A stretch of 64,000 bases of DNA from Thermoanaerobaculia bacterium (lineage in GTDB: Bacteria > Acidobacteriota > Thermoanaerobaculia > UBA5066), in assembly GCA_022071945.1 (NCBI GenBank), contig JAJVIN010000025.1, forward strand, positions 23,961 through 87,960, written 5' to 3'. Positions within the stretch are counted from its first letter, which is position 1. Each line of letters starts with the position of its first letter. The translations under genes were made by a program, and so were the position numbers. Positions 52,144 through 61,188 of the stretch are shown here, in pieces. A model generated the notes under the pieces. It ran no database searches, was not told the DNA's origin, and worked only from the letters and a program-made list of their open reading frames with translations.

Positions 52144-53826
52144 TCATCCGAGCCGCCGCAGAACGACGACCGTCCGGTCGTCCGCATACGGCTCGCCCCG
52201 GACGAAGAGATCGACGTCTCGCTCGAGGGCCAGCGCGAACTCGCGAGGAGGCTTGTCTCGATGGTTCCGCGAGGCGGCCAGCAGACGCGGCAACCCGAAC
52301 TCCTCTTCCTCGGGATTGGTGGCCTCGGAGATCCCGTCCGTATAGACGAGGAGGAGGTCCCCCCTCTCGAGGCGGGCCTCGACCGTACCGTAGCGGGCGT
52401 CCGGGCGGAGGCCAATCGGGAAACCATTCGACTTGAGCCACACTGCCTCTCCGTCGTGGCGCAGGAGCAGCGGGGCGTTGTGGCCGGCGTTGACGTAACG
52501 GAGCCGGCCGGTGTCGACGTCGAGGATTCCGAGGAAGGCGGTGGCGTACTTCTCGACCGGGGTGCGCTCGAAGAGGAGAGAGGAGACGAGGTCGAGAACC
52601 GCGTGAGGATCCTCCACGGTCTTGAGGGGAACCGCCAGGAGGGCTTCGAGCGAGGCGGTGAGGAGGGCCGCGGACACTCCCTTGCCCGAGACGTCCGTCT
52701 GAAAGATCACGCACTCACGGCCTTCGGCCCTCAGGGAGACCTTGTAGAAATCCCCCGAGACGCCACGGGAGGGAATGTTCCCCGCGTGGATCTCGTAGCC
52801 CGTCAGAACGGGTAGCGAGGGAGGCAGGATAGCGACCTGGATCGCGCGGGCCAGCCGAAGTTCCTGCTCCAGCCGCTGCCTTTCCAGCGCCTCGGCGACG
52901 AGGCGCACGTTTCGAATTCTGAGAGCGGCCACCGAGGCGAGCGAGACGAGAAGCTCGAGGTCGGCTTCTCCGTAGACCTGGGCTCCCACCGTCGCGCCGA
53001 GGACGACCATTCCGAGCGGCCCCTGGGGATCGAGAAGCGGAGCGGCGATCAGCGTTCGCATGTCGGAGCTGAGCAGGCTCTCGGCTCCGGCAAAACGCTC
53101 GTCCTTGGAAGTGTCGACGACGCGGGCGGCCATCCCCTTGTCGATGACTTCGTGAAGGAGGCTCCTGGAGTGGAGGGGCCTGGCCATGCGCCCCGGGGCA
53201 CACCGGCGGGCCGCGCAGACATCGGAACCGTTCGTATCGCGGAGGAAGATCGCCGCTTCCTGCGGCCGGAAATGCTCGAAGGCACGGTCGAGAATCAGCT
53301 CGAGAAGTTCCTCCAGCGAGATCGAGCGGGCGAGCGCGCGATTGACCTCGTTGAGGAGCTTCAACCTGTCGACGAGCCTCCGGCTGACGTCGGCCGGCGC
53401 GCCACCCACGGCTGGCGCGCCAGCCGCGGTTGGCGCGGGAGAGATGGGTGACGTGTCCACCGAGGGATTGAGAAGCTCTCTCGCGGGCCGGTAGACGGGG
53501 TCTCCCGTCACAGTCAGTTCGGGCTCGGCCGACTCTCCCACCCGAATGAGTAGCACACTGTCTCCCACCATGATCCGGTCCCCGTCCCGGACGGGAGCCG
53601 CTCCCGTGATGCCCGTGTCGTTGACCCGTGTGCCGTTGTGCGAGCCAAGATCCTCCACGAACCAGCCGCCTCCCTGCCGGTAGAAACGGGCATGCTCGCG
53701 GGAAATGGACCGGTCGAGAATCGTCAGGTCGGCCCGAGGGGAGCGTCCAACGACGAAGGAGTCACTTCGTATCTCGTGCTCCACGGGCTGGCCCCCCGGG
53801 GAGGCGGCCTTTATTCGCAATGTCAC
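52144..53826 (-). CDS. FHA-GAF-SpoIIE phosphatase
   Basis: A 560-residue cytoplasmic protein: FHA domain (about 18-95: VVGRSPRAD, SISREHARF, LGSHNGTRVND), Pro/Ala linker, GAF domain (about 155-310), coiled link, and a SpoIIE/PP2C domain (about 330-558: VSGDFYKVSL, TDVSGKGVSAALL, VNAGHNAPLLL, LVYTDGISEA, ADDRTVVVL). The FHA part would bind a phosphothreonine protein, linking Ser/Thr kinase signalling to dephosphorylation of a STAS-like target. GTG at 53826 with GGGGA upstream is my choice; the frame is open for 55 more codons. First gene of a five-gene minus-strand unit. Confidence 0.9.
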   Translation of the reverse strand: MTLRIKAASPGGQPVEHEIRSDSFVVGRSPRADLTILDRSISREHARFYRQGGGWFVEDLGSHNGTRVNDTGITGAAPVRDGDRIMVGDSVLLIRVGESAEPELTVTGDPVYRPARELLNPSVDTSPISPAPTAAGAPAVGGAPADVSRRLVDRLKLLNEVNRALARSISLEELLELILDRAFEHFRPQEAAIFLRDTNGSDVCAARRCAPGRMARPLHSRSLLHEVIDKGMAARVVDTSKDERFAGAESLLSSDMRTLIAAPLLDPQGPLGMVVLGATVGAQVYGEADLELLVSLASVAALRIRNVRLVAEALERQRLEQELRLARAIQVAILPPSLPVLTGYEIHAGNIPSRGVSGDFYKVSLRAEGRECVIFQTDVSGKGVSAALLTASLEALLAVPLKTVEDPHAVLDLVSSLLFERTPVEKYATAFLGILDVDTGRLRYVNAGHNAPLLLRHDGEAVWLKSNGFPIGLRPDARYGTVEARLERGDLLLVYTDGISEATNPEEEEFGLPRLLAASRNHRDKPPREFALALERDVDLFVRGEPYADDRTVVVLRRLG

Positions 53827-53983
53827 GGAAATCCCCGAATGTGAGTTTAGCCCGGAAGGAGCTTCGCCCAATCGAGCGAACGAGTGGGGCTCACCTTCCT
53901 CCCGGGCGACCGAGCGGGCCTCCTCGAGAGAGAGACGCCTCGAGCCGCCGGCCGATGACACCCGGAGCCGGTGGATCAAGACG

Positions 53984-54075
53984 GGACTCATCTGGCGGAA
54001 GATTCGAGCGCGTGCTGGATCTTGGCCGGACTTGTCGAACGGACTTCCGAGACGAACGTGGACTCATCTGGCGGA
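53984..54075. repeat. 16-base direct repeat pair
   Basis: GGACTCATCTGGCGGA occurs at 53984-53999 and again at 54060-54075, 76 bases apart. The second copy includes the stop region of the decayed kinase tail. It may be a scar of local duplication at the edge of the pseudogene zone. Confidence 0.7.
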
Positions 54076-54862
54076 GTCTGGTCGCCCGACCGCAGTCTGG
54101 AAGTCGATGAGCTTCTGCCTCCATGCGGCGGCCTTTTCGCGATGACCCCTTCCCGGTTCGGCCTTTTCCTTGCTGTCGTACAGGGCGGCCAGGGCGCCGA
54201 GGCACTTCTCGTAACTCAGATCCTTCTTGGGCGCGACCAACGGCTCGGCGGCGAGGAGTTCGGCTTCAGCCTCCGGGTAGAGGTGGAGGCCCAGGAGCGC
54301 GCGACCGAGCGCGAGACGCGCGTTCCCCGCCTCCGAGACCTTCTCCGAAGCCTCGCGCTCGGGGGCGCGGCAGCCACCACCTCGCCCGCCAGGTACCGCT
54401 GGACGTCCATCCCGAGCCCGTTTGCCGTCTCGTAGCGGCGCTGGCGGTCTTTCTCCAGGGCCTTCATCACGATCCAGTCCAGGTCGCCCCTCAGGATCGA
54501 TCTCGGCTTTCCAGGCTCGACGCTCCGGCTTCTGGCAGCCGTCGCCGTCCCTTCGCCGGCCAGTCCAACGCGGGTGCTCGGCTTCCTCGGTTCTTCCTCG
54601 CGGATGATCCGGCGAATCTCTTCGAAAGCCGCGCGCCGCAGGCTCCGCACATCGAAGGGCGTGAGACCCGTCAGCAACTCGTAGAGGACGACACCGAGAG
54701 CGTAGATGTCGCTTCGGGTGTCGATGTCGAGACTCCCCTCGGCCTGTTCTGGATTCATGTAGGCGGGAGAGCCCATGAACTGCAGGAGCTGTGTGAACAT
54801 CGTCCGCTCGGTCAGTTTCTGCTCCGCCGCCTTGGCGATGCCGAAGTCGATGACTTTCGGTC
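54064..54862 (-). pseudogene. Ser/Thr kinase-TPR remnant (kinase C-lobe plus tail)
   Basis: Minus-strand coding begins abruptly near 54862 at [20 protein letters not shown], the DFG loop of a kinase, and continues through [26 protein letters not shown] and [18 protein letters not shown]. At about 54360 the frame shifts, and the text resumes in another frame with [20 protein letters not shown] and a Lys-rich end (WRQKLIDFQ), the last TPR part of such kinases. Both the N-lobe and most TPRs are gone. The family is the kinase-TPR type common in Planctomycetes and Acidobacteria. Confidence 0.85.
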
Positions 54863-55097
54863 AAGGGCTGCCATACTGTGTCATCCTGGGTCAACTGTGT
54901 TCACCAACTTCGCTCTCTCACCGCACAACCCGCGGCACTTAGAGGGCCTCTTCATCTCGGCGCACCAGTTTCTCCTGCCGTCGAGGAGACTTTGACAAGG
55001 CTGCGCTGTTCCAGTACCGTCTTCGAAGACAATCGAAGAAAAGCTCCCTCCGGCGCTCGCAGGCGCGAACTCGGAGTCAGAGAAGTGAGGAGTCTCA

Positions 55098-56117
55098 ATG
55101 ACGTTCCAGCCGTTGATCATGCACATCGATGGCCTTTGCCGCGAATCGAATCTCTCGGGAGCGCTCCCAGCCACCGATGAGTTGATACGCATTGATCAGG
55201 CGGTGGGCCAGGGCTTCAAGGCCAAGAATCTCGACAAGGACGTCCGCACCATTCAGGAATCTCTGAACCAGATATCGCCCAAGCAAGGAGGGCCGAAGGA
55301 CAAGCTCAAAGTGGATGGCATTTGTGGTCCAAGAACCAACAAGGCGATCCAGGATTTCCAGCTCAAGCAATTCGGGCTTAAAGGCATGGATGGTCTGATC
55401 GAGCCGGGCAAGCAGACCATTCAGCGAATCAACCAGATCCTGTTCTCCAATCTCCCGATAGATCCCAGCATTCCTGAACAGATTCGGGTCCAGCTTCTCT
55501 CCCACATCAACCTCGTGTCTCGATCCATCCATGCCGCGCAAACGAACCTGCTGCTCGCGATGGCGCCCTCGAGCGGGCTGGACCTCGGAGGAGGCAGAGC
55601 CAACGACCGCCTCGACCGCCACTTTGCGCTCGGCGCCCAGAAGGGCACTGCGAGGGATCAGACGATACGCCAGATCCAGGGGGTCTTCACCATGTTCGCG
55701 AACGCGCTGCTGATGCCGGGAGCCCTCGGCACCGGGGCCTTCGAAATGGATCCCTCGGGAGATCCGCGGATCGCCTTTACCTTCGCCAATGGGTTCTTCC
55801 GCAACGGCGAGATCGACGAGGCAAGGAATATCCGGCGCGACCGCATTTTCCTCGGCCGCCGCGCCTTCTTCGCTCTTTCCGACAGTGAGCTCTGCGCCTT
55901 CATCATGCTTCATGAGATGGCCCACTTCGTCGGATTCCCGGGCGGCTCCTTCATCCTCGACAATGGCCGTGGATGGTTCACCGACAGCACGATCAGCAAA
56001 CTCTCCGCCGACCAGCGCCTGCACAACGCCGACTCGTACGCCACGTTCGCCGTTGAATGCCGCACGGGAAACAGTGCCAAACCACCCTACGTGAAGGCGG
56101 CAACGACGTCACGGTAG
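55098..56117 (+). CDS. M35-like zinc peptidase with peptidoglycan-binding-like N-terminus, no signal peptide
   Basis: A 339-residue protein. Residues 45-115 resemble a PG-binding_1 module (VRTIQESLNQI, KLKVDGICGPRTNKAIQDFQ). The C-terminal half has a zinc site HEMAHF (His272-Glu-xx-His276) and a downstream HNADSYATFA near 312, the third-ligand pattern of deuterolysin-like (M35) metalloendopeptidases. GAGGAG precedes the ATG at 55098 by five bases. There is no signal peptide, odd for an enzyme with a wall-binding module. It sits on the opposite strand between two decayed kinase genes, suggesting insertion there. Its 3' end overlaps the TPR lipoprotein frame. Confidence 0.82.
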   Translation: MTFQPLIMHIDGLCRESNLSGALPATDELIRIDQAVGQGFKAKNLDKDVRTIQESLNQISPKQGGPKDKLKVDGICGPRTNKAIQDFQLKQFGLKGMDGLIEPGKQTIQRINQILFSNLPIDPSIPEQIRVQLLSHINLVSRSIHAAQTNLLLAMAPSSGLDLGGGRANDRLDRHFALGAQKGTARDQTIRQIQGVFTMFANALLMPGALGTGAFEMDPSGDPRIAFTFANGFFRNGEIDEARNIRRDRIFLGRRAFFALSDSELCAFIMLHEMAHFVGFPGGSFILDNGRGWFTDSTISKLSADQRLHNADSYATFAVECRTGNSAKPPYVKAATTSR

Positions 56118-57014
56118 CTCCAACCGAACAAACCCAGGGCGCTCCCGGCCGCATCGCCGATTCCGTCTCCGCCGACGTGTTCTTCGTGAACACCTTGAAC
56201 CAACGGGGGTCAACTCGCTCCGTCCTGACTCTGTTTTCAGGCGTTGCAGCGTCTCGGGCATGATCCACTTCCCCGACAGTCGGGCTTTCCTCACGACTTC
56301 CCAGCTCTTGTCGTACTGTTTCGTCTCCAGGTACAAGCCGGCGAGCGGGCTGTGTGGCTGGCAGTCGCAGGCGTCCGCCGATGCCCCCAACTCCACTGCC
56401 TTCTCGTAGTCTCCTATCGCCTGTTCATAGGCCTTCGCCTCGGTCCGCGAGCCTCCCCGCCGACAGTAGGCGTCCGCAAGGCGAAGCCTTCCCCTGCGCG
56501 GATCGAGGGGCATGAGGCCGGTGAAGTCCTCGATGGCGTGGTCATGATCACCCAGCGCGGTGTTCACGAGGCCCCGCATTTCGAGAGCCTCGGAGTTCGA
56601 ACTGTCCCGCTTGACGGCCAGGGTGAAGTCCGCCAGGGCGGTGCCAAAGCAGGCTCGCGACTCGGCATCGCCGGGATCGGCGTAAGCGGCACGGTCGTAG
56701 TTACTCTTTCCACGTTCGAAGTGGATCTGGGAGTCTTGAGGAGCCAGGGCCACAGCACGGTCGTGGTCGTCGAGCGCCTGGCCGAACAGCTTCCGGTAGT
56801 CTTCGGGCGAAATGATTCGCATGGCCCGCGAGTTGCACGCCTTCTCGGCGTAGGCTCGGCCTCGCGCCGAGTACCCGCGAGCCTGCTCGATTCCATCCCG
56901 CGCGGTCGCGATCGCGGTGGTGGCCTCGCGAATGTCCACGTCGTACCTGGTCAGCCACTGGGACTGACTCAGCGGGCCACATGCAGTCACGAAGGCCAGA
57001 AGCGAACACAACAC
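56109..57014 (-). CDS. TPR lipoprotein-like protein, possibly 3'-altered
   Basis: A protein of about 301 residues with a lipobox-like start (VLCSLLAFVTACGPLSQSQW) and TPR-style repeats (FGQALDDHDRAVALAPQDSQ, GDYEKAVELG). The frame is open upstream to 57128 through the out-of-frame tail of the kinase remnant, so the GTG at 57014 is my best start; there is no good ribosome site. After ETLQRLK (about 56235) the last 40 residues turn into Arg-rich text that looks foreign, so its true 3' end may have been replaced when the M35-like gene arrived. Confidence 0.6.
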   Translation of the reverse strand: MLCSLLAFVTACGPLSQSQWLTRYDVDIREATTAIATARDGIEQARGYSARGRAYAEKACNSRAMRIISPEDYRKLFGQALDDHDRAVALAPQDSQIHFERGKSNYDRAAYADPGDAESRACFGTALADFTLAVKRDSSNSEALEMRGLVNTALGDHDHAIEDFTGLMPLDPRRGRLRLADAYCRRGGSRTEAKAYEQAIGDYEKAVELGASADACDCQPHSPLAGLYLETKQYDKSWEVVRKARLSGKWIMPETLQRLKTESGRSELTPVGSRCSRRTRRRRRNRRCGRERPGFVRLELP

Positions 57015-57049
57015 GGGCGCGAGGGTCCGGCGTGCCGGCGGGCGAGTCT

Positions 57050-57938
57050 GGGCTCCCGCGAGCGGCTCGGCAGCCAGAAGCTCAGCCTCGGCCTCCGCTG
57101 AGCGGTTGAGGCCCAGTAGCGCGACCAAGCGCCAGGCGAGCGTAGCCTGTCTCAGAGGTCTTCGCCAGCTTCTTGGTTTTGTATCCCTTCAGTGACTCGC
57201 GGGCCAGTTCCAAGGCCTCCGCGAACCGGCCCAGGGTGTCATAGGTCGCGGCGAGACTGAAGAGCGACCAGAAGATGTTGGGGGGATCCGGATCGAGAGC
57301 GCGGTGCCTTGCCTCCAGGGTCTCACGATGGAGCTTTGCAGCCTCGTCGCAGCGACCCTGACCATAGTAGGCAGATGCCAGAATCCTCATCGAAACCAGG
57401 GTGTCCGGGTGGCTGGTGCCCTCGACTCGCTGTTTCATCTTCAGCACGTCCTGACGGGAGTTGTCGACCTTGTCGAATCGGCCTTGCTTGTAGTAGGTGT
57501 CTGTGAAGTTGTTCATCGACTCGAGGGAAGATGGGTGGTCCGGTCCGAGCGTCCGGAGTCTCACTTGAGTGCCTCGGCGTGGAGAGCTTCCGCTTCGCCG
57601 TATTCTCCTTGGCCGACGTAGACCACGGCGAGGCTGTTCATCGGCATCGGCGTATTCGGATGCTCTGGACCAAGTTCGCGGCGCCAGTTTTCGAGCAGCT
57701 CGCTATAGAGCTTCTCGGCCTCGCGGAGAACCATTCCGAGGAGGTTCATCGTCCAGAGCGACTTGGGGGGCACCTTGGCGAAGTTGGGGTGTTCCATGAT
57801 CGCGAGCGCCTGACGCTCTTGTTCGAAGCGGGCGATCACCTCGTTTGTATCCCTGTCGTGCTCGCTGATCTTGTGGGCGACCGGGCGCCGGACGGGCATT
57901 TCCTGCACCGCCAAGAAAACCGGACTTCCGCCGGCCAT
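57050..57938 (-). pseudogene. Ser/Thr kinase-TPR remnant (N-lobe piece plus TPRs)
   Basis: From 57938 the minus strand reads GGSPVFLAVQEMPVRRPVAH, then RFEQERQALAIMEHPNFAKV, i.e. the glycine-loop, Lys and alpha-C part of a kinase N-lobe. It jumps directly to TPR text (LGPEHPNTPMPMNSLAVVYV), skipping the rest of the kinase. The frame changes at 57561-57564, continues with LGPDHPSSLESMNNFTDTYY, and shifts again near 57120 to [20 protein letters not shown]. Three breaks and a missing catalytic core mean it is dead. It complements the pieces kept at 54064-54862. Confidence 0.82.
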
Positions 57939-58019
57939 CAGGGCACTCTTGGCCCGGTCGTTCGCACTCGTGAGTTCCTGTCGGCCGTCGACAGGCGTCC
58001 CAGCGGCGATCGCTCGTGC

Positions 58020-58637
58020 TCAAGCCTTGGTTTTGCCCCCCTTCCCTCCCTTCGGCTTCTGGGGCCAGGTGCACCGGGCCGTGTGAGTCAAGAGATCGAA
58101 GAGGGTCTTGTTCTTGAGCAACACCGCGGGGTTCTCCGGGTCCACATGTCGCTCGTAGGGCAGGGGGGCCGGCTTTCTCTTGCTGCTCAGGAGAACCTTT
58201 GCCCCGTGGAGCCCAGGATAGTACTCGAGATGGAGCATGGGCCTGGGCTGATTCGAACAGTACAGCCCAACCACCCCGATCTGGTCCCCCGCCTCGACGT
58301 CATCGCCCGCCTCGACAAACCGGAACTTCATGCGCCCGTCGAGTTCGCCGTAGAGGACCGTTCCCGCGATGACGGCCTCCCTGTGGTCTATCTGAATGGC
58401 GACCATATCCCCCAGGAATCCCTCGTAGATTCGGACGACCCTCCCTCGCGCCATGGAGTAGACCGCGGTCTCGTGGGGAGCGAAGAGATCGATACCAGGG
58501 TGGGACCGGCCTCCCCCTCGATCGCCGTCGAAGACGCCGGGCCCGGAACTCCACGCAATTGTGGTTGGAACGCATCCCAGGGGAAAGGCGAGTCCTTTCT
58601 TGACGGTCCCGGGAGCGTAGACCGGGGTGTCTGTCAT
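58020..58637 (-). CDS. M23 (LytM-type) peptidase-like protein, no signal peptide
   Basis: A 205-residue single-domain protein. Zinc ligands His46 and Asp50 lie in SHPGIDLFAP, and the distal HxH motif is changed: RPMLHLEYY has Met134 where the first His is usual, keeping only His136. In LytM the retained residues bind zinc and the missing one helps catalysis, so activity may be altered. No signal peptide or membrane helix; the C-terminus is Lys/Gly rich. ATG at 58637 with AAGGGG about ten bases upstream. It lies upstream of the N-lobe kinase remnant. Confidence 0.82.
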   Translation of the reverse strand: MTDTPVYAPGTVKKGLAFPLGCVPTTIAWSSGPGVFDGDRGGGRSHPGIDLFAPHETAVYSMARGRVVRIYEGFLGDMVAIQIDHREAVIAGTVLYGELDGRMKFRFVEAGDDVEAGDQIGVVGLYCSNQPRPMLHLEYYPGLHGAKVLLSSKRKPAPLPYERHVDPENPAVLLKNKTLFDLLTHTARCTWPQKPKGGKGGKTKA

Positions 58638-58981
58638 GGAAATCACGCCCCTTCTCTGGGAAATATGGTTTCCAGCCCCGCAAAGAGCAAGGAGAAGCGA
58701 TGTCTGGTCAGGTGCGGAGCCCGACCCAGCCAGGGGCGGCGATTGCGGAAGACTGCTCGGAAGACGGACACCCGAGATCGGACCTCACCCCTGAAGTCTC
58801 GAGTGCGGCCGCCAGGAGTTCGTACTCCTCGAGACGTTCGCTCACAGGACGGAGGTTCTCCCACTTTCAGGCGGGGTCAGCCCGGACCGGTGTCGCGTTG
58901 GTCCGATCGCTGGGACGGCCAGGTCCTGGCATTTCGGACACGAATCGAGACTTTTCGATGAAGGGACGGTATCTCCCCGCG
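58638..58981. other. Intergenic region with a possible gene scrap
   Basis: No gene in 344 bases. On the minus strand near 58790-58860 a short open stretch reads ERLEEYELLAAALETSGV, which looks like real protein sequence but is preceded by a stop and has no start. It may be another fragment in this decay zone. The promoter for the M23 gene should lie here. Confidence 0.35.
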
Positions 58982-59803
58982 TCAGCGAGCCAGGGCGCCA
59001 GCGTTCTCTGCAGCCAGCGAGGCGTTGCTCCGGATCAGAGCGATGTTGGTTGCGAGCGACCGTCCGTCCGTCAGCTCGTTGAGCCGCCCGAGCAGGAACG
59101 GTGTCAGCGCCTTACCCGTGACGCCCGTCTCCCGGGCTTCGGTCAGCGCTTTCGAGATGACTGCAGAAAGGACCGATTCCTCCATCGCGAATGCTTCGGG
59201 CACCGGATTGGCCACGACCACGCCGCCTTCGAGCCCCAGGCTCCACTTCGCCCGGCAGATGCGTGCCAGCTCGTCCGCGCTCTCGACACGCGCGTCGACG
59301 GGAAACGCCGAACTCCGGCAGTAAAACGCGGGAAAGGAGTCCGTCCGGAACCCAAGGACGGGCACGCCATGCGTCTCGAGCACTTCGAGGGTCAGTCCCA
59401 CGTCAAGGATCGACTTGGCGCCCGCGCAGACGACGGCGACCGGCGTGCGCGCCAGCTCGGTGATATCGGCGCTGATGTCGAAAGTCATCTGGGCTTCGCG
59501 ATGCGCTCCGCCGATTCCGCCAGTCGCGAAGACTCGGATACCCGCCAGCGCGGCGGCAATCATCGTCGCGGCTACGGTCGTCGCGCCGAGACCGCCCTGG
59601 GCGAGGGCAATCGGCAAATCGCGGCGGCTCAACTTTCGAACGCTCTCACGGCCCAGGGCGATGCGCGCCAGGTTGTCGCTCGAAAGCCCGACCCGGATCT
59701 GCCCGTCGATCACCGCGATGGTGGCCGGCACCGCGCCGCCCTCACGGACGAGCTCCTCGAGCGTGTGGGCCGTCGCAGCCGGTGAGAGCCCGGTCTCCTT
59801 CAC
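58982..59803 (-). pseudogene. psuG: Pseudouridine-5'-phosphate glycosidase, 5'-truncated
   Basis: The text from TAHTLEELVREGGAVPATIA to the C-terminus follows PsuG closely, including FATGGIGGAHR, CAGAKSILD (the Schiff-base Lys) and GFRTDSFPAFYC. PsuG splits pseudouridine 5'-phosphate into uracil and ribose 5-phosphate. The first 30 or so residues, with the VALEST..HG segment and its catalytic Glu, are missing. At about 59770 the sequence changes into the tail of a WD40-type kinase gene on the other strand. The remaining frame can start at 59803, but the product should be inactive. Confidence 0.8.
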
Positions 59804-60023
59804 CTCCGACGGACGCGCCCTTTACGTCGCAAGGCTCGGAGAGCCGTCGGCCGACCTTTCGCTCCTCGATCTCGCGACCCGGTCGCGCCGTCTCGTCCAC
59901 CGCTTCTCGGCGCCTGACGGGTCGTGGGTCCAGTCGCTCCTCGTGGCCAGGGACACGGGGGTGGTTGCCTACGGCTACCAACTGAGCCAGAGCGACGTCT
60001 ATTTCATCCGCGGCGTCCACTGA
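59775..60023 (+). pseudogene. C-terminal WD40-like tail of a Ser/Thr kinase gene
   Basis: The plus strand from about 59775 reads AAGESPVSFTSDGRALYVAR, then LLDLATRSRRLVHRF and VVAYGYQLSQSDVYFIRGVH before TGA at 60021. This is the closing beta-propeller of acidobacterial-type kinases with WD40/TolB-like C-terminal domains (SDLYLV-type ending). Everything upstream is absent, replaced by psuG on the opposite strand. It marks a deletion or inversion joint at about 59770. Confidence 0.75.
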
Positions 60024-60051
60024 CGGCTCCCTCCGGCCAACTCGGAGACTC

Positions 60052-60757
60052 TCACCGCTGCAACGGCGACTTCTCGGGTTCACCGGGGCGCCTGGTGGGG
60101 ACGTCGAGCGTCTCGGGGTCCTGAACGTCACGGCCCGTTCCCGCCGGCCGCTCGGCCATCAGGCCCGGGACAGAGGCGAAGAAGGTCGGCTTGAGAATCG
60201 ACCCCGGCGGGAACGGCACCAGGGGACTCCCTGCCTGTGCGATGACGTCCTGTGACAACCCATCCAGGAGGAGGAAGTCCAGCTTCGACGAAGCCTCTCC
60301 CGGGCGGCGCTGGCGCAGGGGAACTGACCACCCTGGAAGGCGCGACTGTCGGCCTTGCCCGTCGCCCACAGCGCGAACGCCCCGGAGAGGAGGGGCGCCC
60401 GGCGGCTGACCTCCTCGCAGCGTGACTCGAAGAAGACGTGCGCCAACTCGTGGAGGACGACGGCATCCGCCGCGCCGCTCGTCAGGGAACGGTTCAACTC
60501 GATGCGCCCACCACGGCTTTGGCCCCGTCGACCGGCATCTCGCTGACGCTGGTGGTTGTCACCGTGAGGGCCGGTCTGGGGATCGGGCCTCCGAATCGGG
60601 TTTCCCACGACGCCCAGTTCTCCCGGATCGCCGCCTCCCACCGCTGCGCCTGGTCCGCGGTGATCGGCCGCTCGAACCGGATCTCAGCGGCGAGGAGGCT
60701 CGGGATGAGGACCCACCCCAAGGCGGCGAGAAGCCGTCCGAGAGAACTGTTCCTCAT
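60052..60757 (-). pseudogene. Frameshifted exported HExxH zinc peptidase-like gene
   Basis: Translation from ATG 60757 gives a signal peptide (LLAALGWVLIPSLLAAE) and ERPITADQAQRWEAAIRENW, but hits a stop at 60494. One base earlier in a G run the second frame gives GRIELNRSLTSGAADAVVLH then ELAHVFFES (HELAH zinc motif) and ATGKADSRAFQGGQF. Near 60310 a third frame continues with KLDFLLLDGLSQDVIAQAG. Two single-base-type frameshifts split one gene of about 230 codons. Sequencing error in G/C runs is an alternative to real decay. Confidence 0.7.
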
Positions 60758-60843
60758 CGTAGAAGTCCTCGATCCTCGCCACTCCCGTCGTGAACTCTCG
60801 GTCTCACGCATGCCGGCACGGAGGGTCCGCGCCGGCAATGACG

Positions 60844-61188
60844 TCACTCTCTGTCGAAATGCGGCAACTCGTCCGGAATCGGGATCGAGATCTCGACGAA
60901 ACCGGCGAACCTGCCATCCTCTATCCACGGAATCTGGTGAATGATCTTCCGCTGCCCATTCTTCCGGATGGTGTAGTGATTCGGCGTCTGTTTCTGGAAG
61001 AGTTCCAGCGTCTTGGTCCGTGCGGGCTCGGGATGGCAGTCGAAGACGCTCGAGCCAATGAGGGCCCCGCCCCCTTCCTTCGCAAACGTTTCCCTTGACC
61101 GCCGGTTCATGGACAGAAGCTTCCCCTCAGCGTCGGTCACGGTAATGGCCACCGGCAGCCCTTCGACCCATCCGCCACGGTCCGTCAT
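60844..61188 (-). CDS. Small single PAS-domain protein
   Basis: A 114-residue protein that is one PAS domain: VAITVTDAEGKLLSMNRRSR, LIGSSVFDCHPEPARTKTLE, YTIRKNGQRKIIHQIPWI and GRFAGFVEISIPI. The FDCHPEPA stretch recalls the PAS part of DUF438-type proteins. No output domain, so it probably acts by protein contact or ligand sensing. GGAGGGTGACA precedes the ATG at 61188, a good ribosome site. No operon partner. Confidence 0.85.
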   Translation of the reverse strand: MTDRGGWVEGLPVAITVTDAEGKLLSMNRRSRETFAKEGGGALIGSSVFDCHPEPARTKTLELFQKQTPNHYTIRKNGQRKIIHQIPWIEDGRFAGFVEISIPIPDELPHFDRE

